Positions 60,352 through 60,439 of a stretch of 60,439 nucleotides of DNA are shown here, piece by piece. The notes beneath the pieces were generated by a model, which was given only the letters and a program-made list of their open reading frames with translations, was not told where the DNA came from and ran no database searches. The stretch comes from Duganella alba (GTDB taxonomy: Bacteria; Pseudomonadota; Gammaproteobacteria; Burkholderiales; Burkholderiaceae_D). The DNA lies in the NCBI RefSeq assembly GCF_009674495.1, contig NZ_WKJN01000034.1, positions 1 through 60,439 of the forward strand, written 5' to 3'. Within the stretch, counting starts at the first letter, position 1. Each line of letters starts with the position of its first letter. A program made the translations under genes and the position numbers.

Positions 60352-60439
60352 TCACTCCACATCCATCAGGTCGCCGCTGGCGAAGGCCAGCACGGCGCGC
60401 GCCAGCACCACGTCGGCGCCGGCCTCGCCGTCGGCGCTG
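60352..60439 (-). CDS. C-terminal end of an unidentified minus-strand gene
   Basis: Read on the minus strand, the last 28 codons before TGA (60352-60354) give a GC-rich-codon frame, VVLARAVLAFASGDLMDVE at the end, with strong coding bias. The rest is outside the window. Too short to name. It converges on the AraC gene with an 18-base gap. Confidence 0.5.
   Translation of the reverse strand, partial: SADGEAGADVVLARAVLAFASGDLMDVE

Overview
The window looks like chromosome of a GC-rich betaproteobacterium of the Burkholderiales, most likely Oxalobacteraceae (Massilia/Duganella/Janthinobacterium type). I infer this from GC-ending codon usage, a PEP-CTERM exported protein, the abundance of LysR/AraC/TetR regulators, and the housekeeping order yebC-purD-hemF-nadD-rsfS-rlmH-maf-rng. 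No database search was run; family calls come from reading the translations.

Layout. 1-2.4 kb: end of an Ala-rich protein, a repeat-bearing spacer, a branched-chain amino-acid binding protein, and a heme oxygenase. 2.5-6.8 kb: red-light signalling cluster (hybrid kinase, single-domain response regulator, bacteriophytochrome); the heme oxygenase next door can supply its biliverdin. 6.9-9.8 kb: four-gene minus-strand run (JmjC/cupin-8 protein, YoaK-like membrane protein, TetR regulator, GNAT acetyltransferase). 9.9-12.2 kb: small hypothetical, msrA, CheY-like protein, tandem TonB-C protein. 12.3-25.8 kb: accessory metabolism with hydrolases, old-yellow-enzyme and quinone oxidoreductases, SDRs, a Tat-exported class V aminotransferase fold, FUSC transporter, several regulators, and a small two-gene module (20557-21407) whose larger protein has a TIR/deoxyribosyltransferase-like FINCPFD motif.

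25.8-27 kb: gene-poor stretch ending in a HigB-type toxin gene broken by a frameshift beside an intact XRE antitoxin. About 26.97-40.73 kb: an integrative element of about 13.7 kb in the 3' end of tRNA-Thr(CGU). It has a duplicated tRNA 3' end at the far side, GAGGGACC-type repeats just inside both ends, an AlpA-like regulator and a frameshifted tyrosine integrase next to the tRNA. Its cargo is markedly AT-richer than its surroundings: a Nudix-like protein, a TIGR04141/DUF6119 protein, a protein ending in a HEPN-like RNGIAH motif, and a ~2,019-residue P-loop ATPase overlapping the latter gene. This cargo is the best candidate for an undescribed system; I infer anti-phage or stress defence from architecture and location, not from proof.

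40.9-50.9 kb: core genes return with pepN-fbp, a DUF4136 lipoprotein, a tight operon (DMT exporter, mgsA, quinone oxidoreductase, DUF6328 protein), and a PhoD-type phosphatase with a large Ala-rich insertion. 51-58 kb: the conserved plus-strand housekeeping operon for translation quality, purine, heme and NAD synthesis and RNA processing. 58.2-60.4 kb: two AraC-family regulators and the last codons of a minus-strand gene.
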